From positions 18,952-82,951 of the forward strand of contig NZ_ANAC01000026.1 in assembly GCF_000341225.1 (NCBI RefSeq): DNA of 64,000 nt. The letters are read 5' to 3'. The notes below the pieces were generated by a model. That model was not told the origin of the DNA and made no database searches. It saw only the letters and a list, made by a program, of their open reading frames with translations. Both the position numbers and the translations under genes were made by a program. Positions within the stretch are counted from its first letter, which is position 1, and every line of letters starts with the position of its first letter. The stretch is from Nocardiopsis alba DSM 43377 (GTDB lineage Bacteria > Actinomycetota > Actinomycetes > Streptosporangiales > Streptosporangiaceae). This document shows positions 16,695 through 25,737 of the stretch, piece after piece.

Positions 16695-17280
16695 CGTTGT
16701 CCTTCCCGGTACGGACCTCGGGAGGGAGGAGGACCAGGGGGTCGTCGAGAGGGCGGGGTTCCACCGGGTCCAGCGCCACGGACGCCTGAGCACCCAGATA
16801 CCGGTTGAAGTCCGGTGCGTGGGTGACGACCAGCGCGGGCTCGTCGATCCGGTCGAGGGGGACTTCGAACAGGAACGCGCCCTCCTGTGGGAGGCCGGGG
16901 GAGAGGGTCGCCCGGTCCAGGGAGTCGGAGAACCAGCCGGGCACGTCGTAGGTGGTGCCGTCCTTCATCCGCAGTTCGGCCGGGAAGTTGGTCATGGTGG
17001 TGTGGGCGGCGGTGATCCGCGCACGGACGAGGACCCAGACACCATTGGCCTCGACCGGGCCGATCGGGTCTCCCAGGATGTCGGTGGCCTCCAGAGCCGA
17101 TCCGACCTCCAGGTCCACGACCTCCAGGGAGAAGTCGTCGGTGACGACGGGCTCTCCGACGGAGCCGGTGGTGGTGACCGGGGCGAACAGGCTCTTCTTG
17201 TCCAGCGTGAAGTGCTGAAGGACGGCGATGCCGACGACCAGGAGCACGCACAGGAGGCCGGCCGTCAGGCTGCGGCTCAT
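16681..17280 (-). CDS. Membrane-anchored DUF4352-like protein (operon gene 2)
   Basis: A 199-aa protein with an N-terminal anchor (LTAGLLCVLLVVGIAVLQHF) and no lipobox. The outside domain is all-beta: DDFSLEVVDLEVGSALEA, GVWVLVRARITAAHTTMTN and EGAFLFEVPLDRIDEPALVV. This order of strands is typical of DUF4352-like immunoglobulin-type folds. ATG 17280 overlaps the stop of the preceding gene as ATGA. It is the middle member of a three-gene minus-strand operon. Role unknown; cell-envelope location is inferred. Confidence 0.75.
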   Translation of the reverse strand: MSRSLTAGLLCVLLVVGIAVLQHFTLDKKSLFAPVTTTGSVGEPVVTDDFSLEVVDLEVGSALEATDILGDPIGPVEANGVWVLVRARITAAHTTMTNFPAELRMKDGTTYDVPGWFSDSLDRATLSPGLPQEGAFLFEVPLDRIDEPALVVTHAPDFNRYLGAQASVALDPVEPRPLDDPLVLLPPEVRTGKDNDASE

Positions 17281-17897
17281 GAGCGTCCTCTCTCGTTCAG
17301 TGGGAGCGTGACGGTGCCCGCCACATCGTCGGAGGAGATCCAGAAGGACCCGAGACCGTCGCGCGTTCCCAGTTCCTGCATCCCGTGGACGGCGAGGTCG
17401 ACCTCGCCCAGGTCGGAGGCGGTGATGTCCTCGGGCATCTCCCAGGACAGCACCGCGTTCTCCTCGGCCATATGAGGCTGAAGGGAGGCCACGAGGCTCT
17501 CCGGCATGCGTTCGAAGGAGACGTCGGGCCGGTCGGTCGAGGTGCCGGAGGGGCCCAGGAGCAGGACGAGCCCGCTGCCGACCTCGAACATCGGGACCGA
17601 GACGTCGGACGCGCGCAGTTCGATGTCCGCCCGGACCTGGAGGCGGGCGCCGTCGTCACCGGTCTCCACCCACGCCTCGTAAGGGGTGACGGCGAACAGT
17701 TCGTTCTCCAGTTCGGTCCCCGGGGGCTCGGGGGAGGTCTGTGAGTCGGCCCTGTCCAGACCGCCGAAGGCGGCCACGATCAGGGTGACGATCGCTCCGG
17801 CCGCACCGACTACGGAGACCAGTGCGAAGCGGGCGAGGGGATCGACGGGGAGGAAGGACCGCCGTGCGATATCGGCGGCACGGACATGGTGGACCAC
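17277..17897 (-). CDS. Single-TM extracytoplasmic protein (operon gene 1)
   Basis: A 206-aa protein with a short basic N-terminus, one TM segment (FALVSVVGAAGAIVTLIVAAF, about 25-45) and an outside domain (ADIELRASDVSVPMFEVGSG, GEVDLAVHGMQELG). It looks distantly related to the next two genes in layout. GTG 17897 is chosen because TAGAAT (17911-17906) is 8 nt upstream, giving a leaderless start. The longer open frame further upstream has no such signal. It is the first gene of the operon. Function unknown. Confidence 0.7.
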   Translation of the reverse strand: MVHHVRAADIARRSFLPVDPLARFALVSVVGAAGAIVTLIVAAFGGLDRADSQTSPEPPGTELENELFAVTPYEAWVETGDDGARLQVRADIELRASDVSVPMFEVGSGLVLLLGPSGTSTDRPDVSFERMPESLVASLQPHMAEENAVLSWEMPEDITASDLGEVDLAVHGMQELGTRDGLGSFWISSDDVAGTVTLPLNERGRS

Positions 17898-18163
17898 GAG
17901 CCGCAATTCTAGGGCCAAAGCGCCAAAGGCGATCTCGGGACGATGACGATGAACAGGGTGGGCGGTGAAAGCGCAGGTCAGAGGGTGTTCGGATGGATGG
18001 GGACGTCCTCGGCGGCGAACCCGGCCCCCGATTTCGATCCCTCTCTTCAGGGGGGGCGTGTTTAGAACGTCACCCGTTGTGCATAATTCGATTCGAGAGC
18101 GGAAGCGCCGTGAACGGCGCCCGTCGCCGGCGCGTGAAGAGCCCCCTGCGGACCCCCTCACCA

Positions 18164-18179
18164 TTGAAAGCGCTTTGAA
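18164..18179. promoter_or_regulatory. Palindrome with AAAGCGCTTT core, LacI-family-like
   Basis: TTGAAAGCGCTTTGAA has a perfect 10-bp palindromic core at 18167-18176 with a central CG, as in LacI/GalR operators. A second TTGAAAGCGC copy overlaps it at 18175. It lies 24 nt before TAGTGT. Confidence 0.4.
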
Positions 18180-18289
18180 AGCGCGATGGAAGAGAGTCTC
18201 TCTAGTGTGAAACCTGTTCGACGAGGCCGATGCCCGCGAGAGGACGGCTCGCGGGAACACGGTCGACTCGTCGGAGTTTCGGACACCAG

Positions 18290-18326
18290 TCATCCGTGGC
18301 GTACCTGGAGGGGGCGCCACGGATGA
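18290..18326 (+). promoter_or_regulatory. 5'-leader hairpin before the 55-aa ORF
   Basis: Perfect 12-bp inverted repeat TCATCCGTGGCG/CGCCACGGATGA with a 13-nt loop, 95 nt before the start codon at 18422. It could be an attenuator or a stabilising leader structure. Confidence 0.5.
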
Positions 18327-18421
18327 CCGTCCCGCCGGGGAGCGGTGATCCCATGATGCTTCGTAGACGACGTAGGGCCACTTTGCGGCTCTACACGAGC
18401 GCTGTGAGAAGAGGAGTTCGC

Positions 18422-18589
18422 GTGCCGAAGATGCTGACGATGGACGAACGCTTCGAAGCGATCGTCGCCGATGTGGCCCTGACCCCCGAGGCCAAGATGG
18501 GCCCGCTCCGAGAGCCGGACCCCGAGCGCAGGCTTCCGGACGAGACCGAGGACGGCCCCGAGGAGCGGGAGCCCGCCGAGGAGAAGTAG
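18422..18589 (+). CDS. 55-aa acidic small protein upstream of the SARP gene
   Basis: The protein has a short helical head (LTMDERFEAIVADVALTP) and a charged, Pro/Glu-rich tail ending EREPAEEK. No signal peptide or TM segment is seen. GTG 18422 is preceded by GAGGAG with 5 nt spacing, a strong signal. The structured leader and its place 110 nt before the AfsR-like regulator suggest regulated expression. I do not recognise a family. It could be a small regulator or a partner peptide; both are inference. Confidence 0.6.
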   Translation: MPKMLTMDERFEAIVADVALTPEAKMGPLREPDPERRLPDETEDGPEEREPAEEK

Positions 18590-18698
18590 TTCCTCGTCCG
18601 TGGCCCGACGGTCACCCCGAGTACGACAATGGGAGGCGTACTCGGGGCCGTCGGGCTTATCTTCTTTCGCGAGTGCGACCTTGCTAGGGTTGCTGCTT

Positions 18699-21600
18699 GT
18701 GGAATTCGGTGTGCTCGGCCCTATCGCCGTATGGTCAGACGGAAAACCCGTTTCCGTGGGCGGACCACGCCAGCGTTGTGTCCTGGGCGCGCTTCTGGTC
18801 CACGTGGGGCGCGAGGTCACCATAGACCAGCTCACCGGTTACCTCTGGAACGAGGACCCGCCCCGCACCGCCCGTTCGGTCATCCAGGTGCAGGTTTCCC
18901 ACCTGCGCCGACTGCTCCCGGGGCGGATCGCGACGACCAGTGGCGGGTACGTCCTGGAGGTGGACCCCGAATCGGTCGACCTCCATCGTTTTCGCAGACT
19001 CAGAGACGAAGCGGCCCGCGCGGATTCCGCGGAGGCCATCGAATTCCTCGACCTCGCTTTGAAATGCTGGCGTGGAATTCCTTTTTCCGGTGTCGGTTCC
19101 GATTATCTGGACGATTCGGTGGTCCGCCCCATACGCGAGGAGCGATGGTCGGCGGTCATCTCCTGGGCCTCCCACGCACTGGAGCTGGAGCGCCACTCCG
19201 ACGTCGTGGCCAGGTTGACCTCGCTGAGTAGCGAGGAACCCTTCAGTGAGCGTCTGCACGAGTTCCTCATCACCGCCCTGTGGAAAGCGAGCGGTAGGGC
19301 CAAGGCCCTCTCCGTGTACGAGGACTTCCGGCGACGTCTGGCCGATGAGCTGGGCGTCGACCCCGGACACGAACTCCTCTCCCTCCACTCCCGCATCCTT
19401 CATGAGGACGTATCCCCCCAAGGGGACGTCGATCCAGTGGAGGAATCGGTACCGGATTTCAGGATCCGCAACGATCTGCCACGGGATCTTCCCGACTTCA
19501 CCGGCCGAGGCGAGGCCCTGAAGAACCTGGAGGACTTCTCACTCGGCGACGACGGTCGGGCCAAGATCTGCGTCATCACCGATAGCGGCGGGGCGGGCAA
19601 GACCACGACCGCCGTGCATTTCGGCTATGAGATAGCGGACCGGTATCCGGACGGTCAGATCTTCATCGACCTCTACGGCTATACCTCGAACAAGGAACCA
19701 CTGGATCCGGCCTCGGCCCTCGGCTCCCTACTGCGCGCGGTCGGGATCGAGCCGGAGGCCGTTCCCGAGTCCCTGGCCGAACGTTCGGCGCTGTGGCGGG
19801 CCACGTTGCGCGGGCGCAGGGTGCTGCTCATCCTGGACAACGCCTTCAGCCATGCCCAGGTCAGCCCGCTGCTCCCCTCCTCTTCCGGGACCCTGACGCT
19901 CATCACGACACGGAACGAACTCGTCGGACTGAGCGGGGCGCGGTTCCTGTCCTTGGGGATGTTCGACGACGACTCGTCTCTGGAGCTGCTGCGACTGATC
20001 CTCGGAGACGCGCGCGTCGACTCCGAGTTGGAGGGGGCCCGCGAGGTGGCCCGCTTCTGCGGCGGCCTCCCGCTGGCGTTGAGGGTGATCGCCGGTCGTA
20101 TGGCGGGTCGGCCGAAATGGACGTTCGCACACGTCATCAGACGGTTGGTGGAACAGAACCGGACGTTCCGGGAGCTGGCGGTCGAAGGCCAGAGCGTCGA
20201 GGTCGCCATCGACCTCTCCTTCCAGAGCCTCAACCCGACCCAGCGGAGGGCCTTCCTCCTTCTGGGGCTGATGGTCGGGAACGTCATCGACCTCTCCGGC
20301 GCCGCGGCGCTCTTCGATACGTCGGTCGAGGACGCCGACGACACCCTCCAAGAGCTCGTCGGGGTGTGCCTCCTGGAGGAACCCCAAGAGGACGTGTACC
20401 GGGCGCACGACCTCATAAGGGCCTTCGCCCTCGACCGGGCCCTGGCGGAGTTCGGACACGAGGAGGCCGACCGGATCAAGGTGCGGCTCTCCGGTTTCTA
20501 CCTGGAGACCGCGCAGCGCGCGGCGGAACTCCTGGGGCCCCGGGTCCAGGAGAGGTCCGAGGTGTCGTTCTCCCGCTACCGGGTGGAGTTGTCCAGTCGG
20601 CGGGAGGCCGAGGACTGGTTCTCCCTCCACCAGGAGAATCTGGCCGACGCCATCGAGTACTTCGCCTCGCGCGACCACGGAGAGGAGGCCTGGCGTCTGG
20701 CCGACGCCGTGTGGCGCTTCTACGCGGTGCGCGGTCAGATGGGGCTGCTGGTCACCTCCCATGAGCGGGTCCTACAGATCAGCGAACGTCAGGGGAACCG
20801 GCGAGGGCGCGCCGTCACCCTGATCGGACTGGGGATCGCCTACTACATCTCCGGGCGTTTCGAAGAGTCCCTGAGACTGCTCGGCGAGGCCAGGACGATC
20901 CTCGAGGGGCTCGGGGACGGTCGAGGCGTGATCCGCGCCCTCGCGAACCTGGGCATGGTCTATGAGCGCATGGGACGGTTCGCCGACTCCGCCGCGGCGA
21001 TCAAGGAGGTGCTCCGTTACGCCGAGGAGCTCCGCAACCCCAAGGTCGAGGCCCTCCAGTGGGGCAACCTGGCCGTTCTCCAACAGTCCCTCGGTGAGTA
21101 CAAGGAGGCCCTGGCGAGCGCGGAACGGGCGATCCTGATCTCCCAGGGAGAGCAGGAGGGGGAGATCCGGGCCCGGGCCAAACGGGTCATGGGAGAGGCG
21201 CACACGTGCCTGGGGAACATGGACTCGGCCTTTCAGGAGTTGGACGAGGCCATGGAACTCTCCTCCCACCTACAGCTGGTGGGGAACAGGATCTACGTGC
21301 ACAACTCCAGGGGGATCGCCCACCGCGCGGCGGGGCGGTTCGACGAGGCCGTCCGGGAGCACGGCAGGGCCCTCGCGTTGGCGGAGACGTCCGGCGACCG
21401 GAGTGGGGACGCCGAGATCCTCACCGATCTGGGGGTCACCCAGGTCGAGGCCGCCCGCTATGAGGAGGCCCGCGAAGGACTCGATCGGGCCCTGGAGCTC
21501 GCGGTCGAACGCGGAGAGCGGTACATCGAGGCCCGTGCCTCGCTCGCGCTCGGAGGGATCCCGGGGCCGTTCGTCGACCCGGGACGCGCGCGCGACCTGC

Positions 21601-21716
21601 TCGCGGAGTCGGTACGGATCTTCGAGGACCTCGACCTGCCGGAGGCGGAGGCGGCCCGTCGGCGGCTTCAGACCCTGGACGCGGAACCCGGCCCCGACGT
21701 CGCGCCCGCCTTCTAG
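18699..21716 (+). CDS. SARP/AfsR-like transcriptional regulator: wHTH-BTAD-NB-ARC-TPR
   Basis: A 1005-aa regulator. An OmpR-type winged helix opens it (GPRQRCVLGALLVHVGREVT, SVIQVQVSHLRRLL, residues 1-90). A BTAD helical domain follows (95-240, ALELERHSDVVARLT, SVYEDFRRRLADELGVDPG). The NB-ARC ATPase has Walker A DSGGAGKTT at 295-303 and Walker B RVLLILDN. At least six TPRs occupy about 690-970. Such proteins activate specialised metabolism or development, with nucleotide and partner binding controlling activity. No biosynthetic cluster is adjacent. TAGGGT (18685-18690) sits 8 nt before GTG 18699, so the start is probably leaderless. Confidence 0.93.
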   Translation: MEFGVLGPIAVWSDGKPVSVGGPRQRCVLGALLVHVGREVTIDQLTGYLWNEDPPRTARSVIQVQVSHLRRLLPGRIATTSGGYVLEVDPESVDLHRFRRLRDEAARADSAEAIEFLDLALKCWRGIPFSGVGSDYLDDSVVRPIREERWSAVISWASHALELERHSDVVARLTSLSSEEPFSERLHEFLITALWKASGRAKALSVYEDFRRRLADELGVDPGHELLSLHSRILHEDVSPQGDVDPVEESVPDFRIRNDLPRDLPDFTGRGEALKNLEDFSLGDDGRAKICVITDSGGAGKTTTAVHFGYEIADRYPDGQIFIDLYGYTSNKEPLDPASALGSLLRAVGIEPEAVPESLAERSALWRATLRGRRVLLILDNAFSHAQVSPLLPSSSGTLTLITTRNELVGLSGARFLSLGMFDDDSSLELLRLILGDARVDSELEGAREVARFCGGLPLALRVIAGRMAGRPKWTFAHVIRRLVEQNRTFRELAVEGQSVEVAIDLSFQSLNPTQRRAFLLLGLMVGNVIDLSGAAALFDTSVEDADDTLQELVGVCLLEEPQEDVYRAHDLIRAFALDRALAEFGHEEADRIKVRLSGFYLETAQRAAELLGPRVQERSEVSFSRYRVELSSRREAEDWFSLHQENLADAIEYFASRDHGEEAWRLADAVWRFYAVRGQMGLLVTSHERVLQISERQGNRRGRAVTLIGLGIAYYISGRFEESLRLLGEARTILEGLGDGRGVIRALANLGMVYERMGRFADSAAAIKEVLRYAEELRNPKVEALQWGNLAVLQQSLGEYKEALASAERAILISQGEQEGEIRARAKRVMGEAHTCLGNMDSAFQELDEAMELSSHLQLVGNRIYVHNSRGIAHRAAGRFDEAVREHGRALALAETSGDRSGDAEILTDLGVTQVEAARYEEAREGLDRALELAVERGERYIEARASLALGGIPGPFVDPGRARDLLAESVRIFEDLDLPEAEAARRRLQTLDAEPGPDVAPAF

Positions 21717-22534
21717 GAGACCCGGGCCCTTCTTCCGGCCGAGCCTGATCCACGACGGCGCTTCTTCCAGCCGCCGCCTCGACGCATCGACCTCAGGTAC
21801 AACGTCGACGGCAGTGTCCTCACCCCTCGTGGGAGCCTCGGATACACCGCTCCGACCATCCGGAACAGGCGATCGAATCTTCGCTGGTGGGCCGGTGACC
21901 AGGGGATGCCGAAGGCCTCTCGAAGATCCGGGGGGAGCAGGCCGCCGCTGATGAAACGCTGGGCCGCGGTGAGCGGCCACAGCAGGCGGTTGTTCGGCCG
22001 GAACAGATCACGGGCCAGGGCCCGGGCCTCGGGGCCGACCTCCAGGCGCGCGCAGGCCCGTTCCCAGTACTCCTCGAACTCCTCCAGGGAGGCGGGCCAG
22101 TGCTCCTCCGGCAGTCCCAACGAGGTCCCGTACCGGGCGGACTCCCTCAACAGAAGCTCACGCTCCTGTTCGGACCGTTCGCCGAGCACCAGTTCGTACA
22201 ACCGGGCGCCCGAGTGGTAGAGGGTCGCGGCCACCCACAGCAGCAGTTCGGGGTCGAGCGCGTCGTAACCGGGACCGCGCACCTTCCGGTGCAGGGCCCG
22301 CACGATCGCCCCGACCCGGGCGCGCTCCTCCTCGGTGCCGAGGGAGACGCCGTAGACGTAGTAGAGCGTGCCGCGCAGTCGGTCGAGAGGGCGGGACGCG
22401 AAGTCGCTGTGGTCGGCCACACCGCGGGCCACGTCGGGGTGGGCGATCTGGAGCAGGACCGCGTAACCGGCGCCGGCGAGGATGCCGGCCTCCCCACCGG
22501 TCCGACGCAGCATGGATTCATCGGACGGGTCCAT
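21713..22534 (-). CDS. DUF2236 / MpaB-type oxygenase family protein
   Basis: A 273-aa all-helical protein of the DUF2236 family, which includes latex-clearing protein and fungal MpaB oxygenases. Typical features are GGEAGILAGAGYAVLLQIAHP at the start, RLRGTLYYVYGVSLG, RALHRKVRG and DALDPELLLWVAATLY. His residues in the LQIAHPDVA and LHRKV segments are candidate haem ligands. The tail is basic. TACGAT (22546-22541) is 6 nt before the ATG (probably leaderless). It overlaps the end of the convergent SARP gene by 4 nt. Substrate unknown. Confidence 0.87.
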   Translation of the reverse strand: MDPSDESMLRRTGGEAGILAGAGYAVLLQIAHPDVARGVADHSDFASRPLDRLRGTLYYVYGVSLGTEEERARVGAIVRALHRKVRGPGYDALDPELLLWVAATLYHSGARLYELVLGERSEQERELLLRESARYGTSLGLPEEHWPASLEEFEEYWERACARLEVGPEARALARDLFRPNNRLLWPLTAAQRFISGGLLPPDLREAFGIPWSPAHQRRFDRLFRMVGAVYPRLPRGVRTLPSTLYLRSMRRGGGWKKRRRGSGSAGRRARVS

Positions 22535-22607
22535 GTTCGAATCGTACGGCAGCGCCCCACCTCCCCGCAGGTGGCACGCCTTTCCCTGGCGGGGGATAAG
22601 GCGCGTT

Positions 22608-23678
22608 TCATCCCTCTTCCTCCAGGAACCGCCCGGCGAGGTCGCGCAGCGGACCGAGGCGTGCGAGGGCGTCGGTGCCGTCGATGTACTGGTCGACCGC
22701 GCCCACCGGGACGCCGTCGCGCAGCGCGGGGTCCTCGATCCGTGCCAGAAGCGCCTCGGTGAACCGCCCGGCGTCCAGGACCGGATAGGGGCGAGAGTGG
22801 AAGGGGCGTGGTTCGGGGGAGAGGGGGTCGGCCAGACCGGTGCGGTTCTGGAGTTCCGCCACCTTCCGGTAGGCCTCGGCGAGTTCGGTCGCGGGGCGGG
22901 CCGAGGTCAGGGCCCTTTCGAGTACCGGTCCCACCTCGACCGCCGCGTCGAGGGAGGCGAACACCGTCCCGAGCCACTTGGAGTAGGGCGGGTACCGGCG
23001 TTCCAGGAGCAGACAGAGCCGCATCAGGTCACGGACCAGGCGGGCCGTGACGATCCGTTCGCCGAGCCCGTCCCCGACCTCGGCGCAACGGCCCACGAAC
23101 GCCTCCTCCTGGGCGATCCGCCGCCATTGGCAGGCCAGAACATAGCGCCACAGGTCGTCGGGGTACCACTCCAGGGCGTGGCGGATCCGGGTGATCTCGC
23201 CGAGGTCGTCGTGGAAGACGGCTCCCCCGATCACCTCGGCCAGTCGTTGGGTCGGAACGGCGAGCCAATCGATGGTGCGGACCCCATGTCCCGGGTCGAA
23301 CCCCAGCTGTTCGACCGACCAGGTCCTCGGGTCGACGACGTCCACCCCATGACGCCCTTCGGGGGAGTCGGTGAGCATCCGGTTCCCGGGGTCGTCGGGG
23401 TCGGGCAGGAAGCGCGTGGGCCATCCGCGGATCCGTCCGGGCAGGCTCCGCTCCAGGAGATCGTCGATCCGCCGATGGTTCCGGTCCACGAAGATCTGGA
23501 GGCGAGGTCCCCAACCGTGGTCCGTGGAACGTTCCGTGTCCAGCCCCGGCACCTCCGACCCCGGCCCCAGTAGGGCGGCGGCGTGCGGGATCCCTTGAAG
23601 AAGAGGGGCGACGGCCTCTTCGTACAGAGCCCTGGACAACTCCAGTCCGGGAAGGAAACGCGGGGTCGGATCGTTCAT
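22608..23678 (-). CDS. DUF4037 domain protein (nucleotidyltransferase-like)
   Basis: A 356-aa protein that begins PRFLPGLELSRALYEEAVAP and contains LLGPGSEVPGLDTERSTDHG, the nucleotidyltransferase-type GS...D region of DUF4037. LQIFVD and a helical C-terminal domain (YPDDLWRYVLACQWRRIAQE) follow. The activity is not established for the family. Start ATG 23678 has AGAGGA 5 nt upstream. The open frame extends far beyond this codon, but that extension has no family-like sequence. It lies 73 nt downstream of nothing co-directional and appears to be monocistronic. Confidence 0.85.
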   Translation of the reverse strand: MNDPTPRFLPGLELSRALYEEAVAPLLQGIPHAAALLGPGSEVPGLDTERSTDHGWGPRLQIFVDRNHRRIDDLLERSLPGRIRGWPTRFLPDPDDPGNRMLTDSPEGRHGVDVVDPRTWSVEQLGFDPGHGVRTIDWLAVPTQRLAEVIGGAVFHDDLGEITRIRHALEWYPDDLWRYVLACQWRRIAQEEAFVGRCAEVGDGLGERIVTARLVRDLMRLCLLLERRYPPYSKWLGTVFASLDAAVEVGPVLERALTSARPATELAEAYRKVAELQNRTGLADPLSPEPRPFHSRPYPVLDAGRFTEALLARIEDPALRDGVPVGAVDQYIDGTDALARLGPLRDLAGRFLEEEG

Positions 23679-24197
23679 CGGCGTCCTCTCACGGAGATCG
23701 GGGTCGGTTATCCCATGCAGACCTCGAGGAGGGCCACGGATTTTCCGCCCGGAGGGCTCCCGAGGGGTGGGTAAGGAAAACATCACCTTGTGGTGAGGTC
23801 TGCCTCGATGGTCATGGAAAGACCCTCTTGGTCCACCTTGTGTCGCACCGGACCGGACACGATCGGTGAGTGAGTCGTGCCAGTTCGGAGCCGCACCCGT
23901 GATCGAGGGGGCCAGTACCAGTGGCCGCCGACGGCCCCCTGGTCCCGAAAACCGGTACGTAGGGGCCTGCCTGCCTTCGGTAACGGCGGTCTTGACGGGG
24001 GATGACGCGCTTTTTACGGTCTTCGAAAACCGGGTGGGGGAAGTTCCCGAGAACCACGGGATCTTTCTCGGACATCCCCTGGAGCTCATGGAAATAACCG
24101 GCCGTGAGTGCCTCCGCCCACCCCTGGACCGGTAACGGTCCGGGTCACCCCCGCTACGGCTCCTCGGAGCCGTGACCCACAGGAAGGGCACGAATTC
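23679..24197. other. Intergenic region upstream of the LPMO gene (519 bp)
   Basis: No gene is seen. It holds a well-formed promoter (23992-24020) and, close to the LPMO start, an 8-bp hairpin (ACGGCTCC/GGAGCCGT, about 24155-24172). I looked for a DasR-type site (TGGTCTAGACCA) and found no convincing copy. Confidence 0.6.
23992..24020 (+). promoter_or_regulatory. Sigma-70 type promoter for the LPMO gene
   Basis: TTGACG (23992-23997) and TACGGT (24015-24020) are separated by exactly 17 nt. This is the best match to a housekeeping promoter in the window and predicts a leader of about 170 nt. Confidence 0.65.
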
Positions 24198-24722
24198 ATG
24201 ACCGTGCGCAGCAAGATCCGTTCCGGCGCGGCCGTCGCCGCCGCGACCGCCCTGGCCTTCACTCTCATGCCGGCCGGCGCCGCCAGCGCCCACGGCTACG
24301 TTTCCGACCCGCCCAGCCGTCAGGCCCAGTGCGCCGCGGGTGTCGTCCAGTGCGGCCCGATCCAGTGGGAGCCGCAGAGCGTCGAAGGCCCCAAGGGGCT
24401 GATGGAGTGCGCCGGAGGCAACGCCGCCTTCTCCGAGCTCAACGACGACAACTACGGTTGGGACGTCACCCCCATCGGCACCACCGCCAACTTCGAGTGG
24501 ACGATCACCGCCGCTCACGCCAGCGCCGAGTGGGAGTACTTCATCGACGGTCAGCTGGTCGCCAGCTTCGACGACGGTGGCGCCCGTCCGCCGTGGAACT
24601 TCACCCACCAGGTCGACCTCTCCAACTACCCCGGTGAGCAGACCGTCCTGGCCCGGTGGAACGTCGCCGACACCGCCAACGCCTTCTACGCCTGCATCGA
24701 CGTCAACGTCGGCGCCCTGTGA
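24198..24722 (+). CDS. Secreted lytic polysaccharide monooxygenase, AA10 family
   Basis: A copper enzyme that oxidatively cleaves crystalline chitin or cellulose. The 174-aa precursor has a signal peptide (AAVAAATALAFTLMPAGAASA) cleaved before His32. The mature protein therefore begins HGYVSDPPSR, giving the N-terminal half of the copper histidine brace. The second ligand is His107 in TITAAHASAEWEYF. Cys45, 52, 71 and the one in ANAFYACIDV fit the family disulfides. It is a single catalytic domain with no carbohydrate-binding module. ATG 24198 follows AGGAAGG by about 10 nt. Confidence 0.94.
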   Translation: MTVRSKIRSGAAVAAATALAFTLMPAGAASAHGYVSDPPSRQAQCAAGVVQCGPIQWEPQSVEGPKGLMECAGGNAAFSELNDDNYGWDVTPIGTTANFEWTITAAHASAEWEYFIDGQLVASFDDGGARPPWNFTHQVDLSNYPGEQTVLARWNVADTANAFYACIDVNVGAL

Positions 24723-24767
24723 TCCTCGGGCGGAGTGATCCGCCCTGAGGGCCATGAGCGTCCTCGC

Positions 24768-24798
24768 GTCCCGGTCCGGCCGTGAGCCGGGCCGGGAC
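24768..24798 (+). terminator. Terminator after the LPMO gene
   Basis: 13-bp stem GTCCCGGTCCGGC/GCCGGGCCGGGAC (one G-U pair) with loop CGTGA. Confidence 0.7.
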
Positions 24799-24893
24799 GT
24801 ATTCGTTCGCGAGGATCGGGGTGCTTTCGTCCGGCGCCTCGTGGGAATATCCGTCGAGTCAGGTTTCGACTACCCCCGGACGGACCTCCACGC

Positions 24894-25682
24894 ATGGGCC
24901 ACCCCTACCCGCCCCCTCACGGACAGCCCCGCCCCGGACCCCAAGGGCCGCCCCCACCGGGGTTCACCGGACCTCCGGGACCTCCACCCCACCCGCCCGG
25001 CCCTCCGCATGCGGCCCACCTCGCGGCGCCCCCTCCCCGGCCCCCGAGAACGCTCGCGGCCATCGCCCTCACCGCCTCCGGAACGCTGGCGGTCGCCGGG
25101 ATCCTCACCTGGACCGTCGTCTTCGCCTACGGATCCGGCGGGGTGAGCTCCGCCGGAGGCCTCCCCACCGACGACCCGTGCGCCGTCCTCGCCGAAGAGA
25201 CCCTCACGGACCTGGACGCCGAGGTCTCCTCCTGGAACACGAGCCCCTACTCCAACGGCTGTTCCTGGACGGTCTCCCTCGACGGCGACGAGACGACCCT
25301 GCACTTCGAACGCATGGTGCCGCTGTCCGAAGAGGACGCCGCCCTGGAGGAGGAACGCGGGGAGGAAGAGGTCCCCCGGGACGCCGATGGGCTCTACCGA
25401 TCCGCTCTCGAAAGCGCGGCCGGCGGTGACTACGCGGTGGACAGCGAGGCGTCCCTCTCCACGGATACGCGTTCCCTCTCCTACGGGGACGAGAGCACGC
25501 TCACGATGCTGGACACCACCTACGAGTACTCCGACGGCAGGTCGCAGTACGTGAGTCTCACCGTTCGAGAAGAAGGCCTGGTGAGCGTGCTCTCCTTCCT
25601 CGTGGGCACCGAGTTCGAGGACATCGACCTGGCCGAGGCGGAGCGACTGCTCACCCCCGTGGCCGACGACGTGTTCGGCTGA
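24894..25682 (+). CDS. Membrane-anchored DUF3558-like protein (first of a pair)
   Basis: A 262-aa protein with a Pro-rich cytoplasmic N-terminus (1-52), one TM segment (LAAIALTASGTLAVAGILTW) and an outer domain beginning TDDPCAVLAEETLTDL. The DPCxLL pattern, paired with Cys in SNGCSWTVS, resembles DUF3558-type actinobacterial envelope proteins. The rest is strongly acidic. No lipobox is present. The next gene has the same layout, so the two look like tandem paralogues. Function unknown. Confidence 0.72.
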   Translation: MGHPYPPPHGQPRPGPQGPPPPGFTGPPGPPPHPPGPPHAAHLAAPPPRPPRTLAAIALTASGTLAVAGILTWTVVFAYGSGGVSSAGGLPTDDPCAVLAEETLTDLDAEVSSWNTSPYSNGCSWTVSLDGDETTLHFERMVPLSEEDAALEEERGEEEVPRDADGLYRSALESAAGGDYAVDSEASLSTDTRSLSYGDESTLTMLDTTYEYSDGRSQYVSLTVREEGLVSVLSFLVGTEFEDIDLAEAERLLTPVADDVFG

Positions 25683-25737
25683 GCGACCCCCACACCAAGA
25701 CCGGCGCATGGACGACGCCCAGAACAGGAGATCCGCC

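Larger units (their letters stand above)
17898..18421. other. Intergenic regulatory region (524 bp)
   Basis: Divergent region between the anchored-protein operon and the 55-aa ORF/SARP unit. It holds the operon's -10 box (17911-17906), a LacI-like palindrome (18164-18179), a TAGTGT box (18203-18208) and a 12-bp hairpin (18290-18326). No convincing gene is seen. Confidence 0.6.

Noticed and set aside
23679..24197. DasR operator before the LPMO gene
   Set aside because: Only partial TGGTC and GACC half-sites with unsuitable spacing were found.
23679..24755. N-terminal extension of the DUF4037 frame
   Set aside because: The extension is antisense to the LPMO gene and has no family similarity; ATG 23678 has a binding site.
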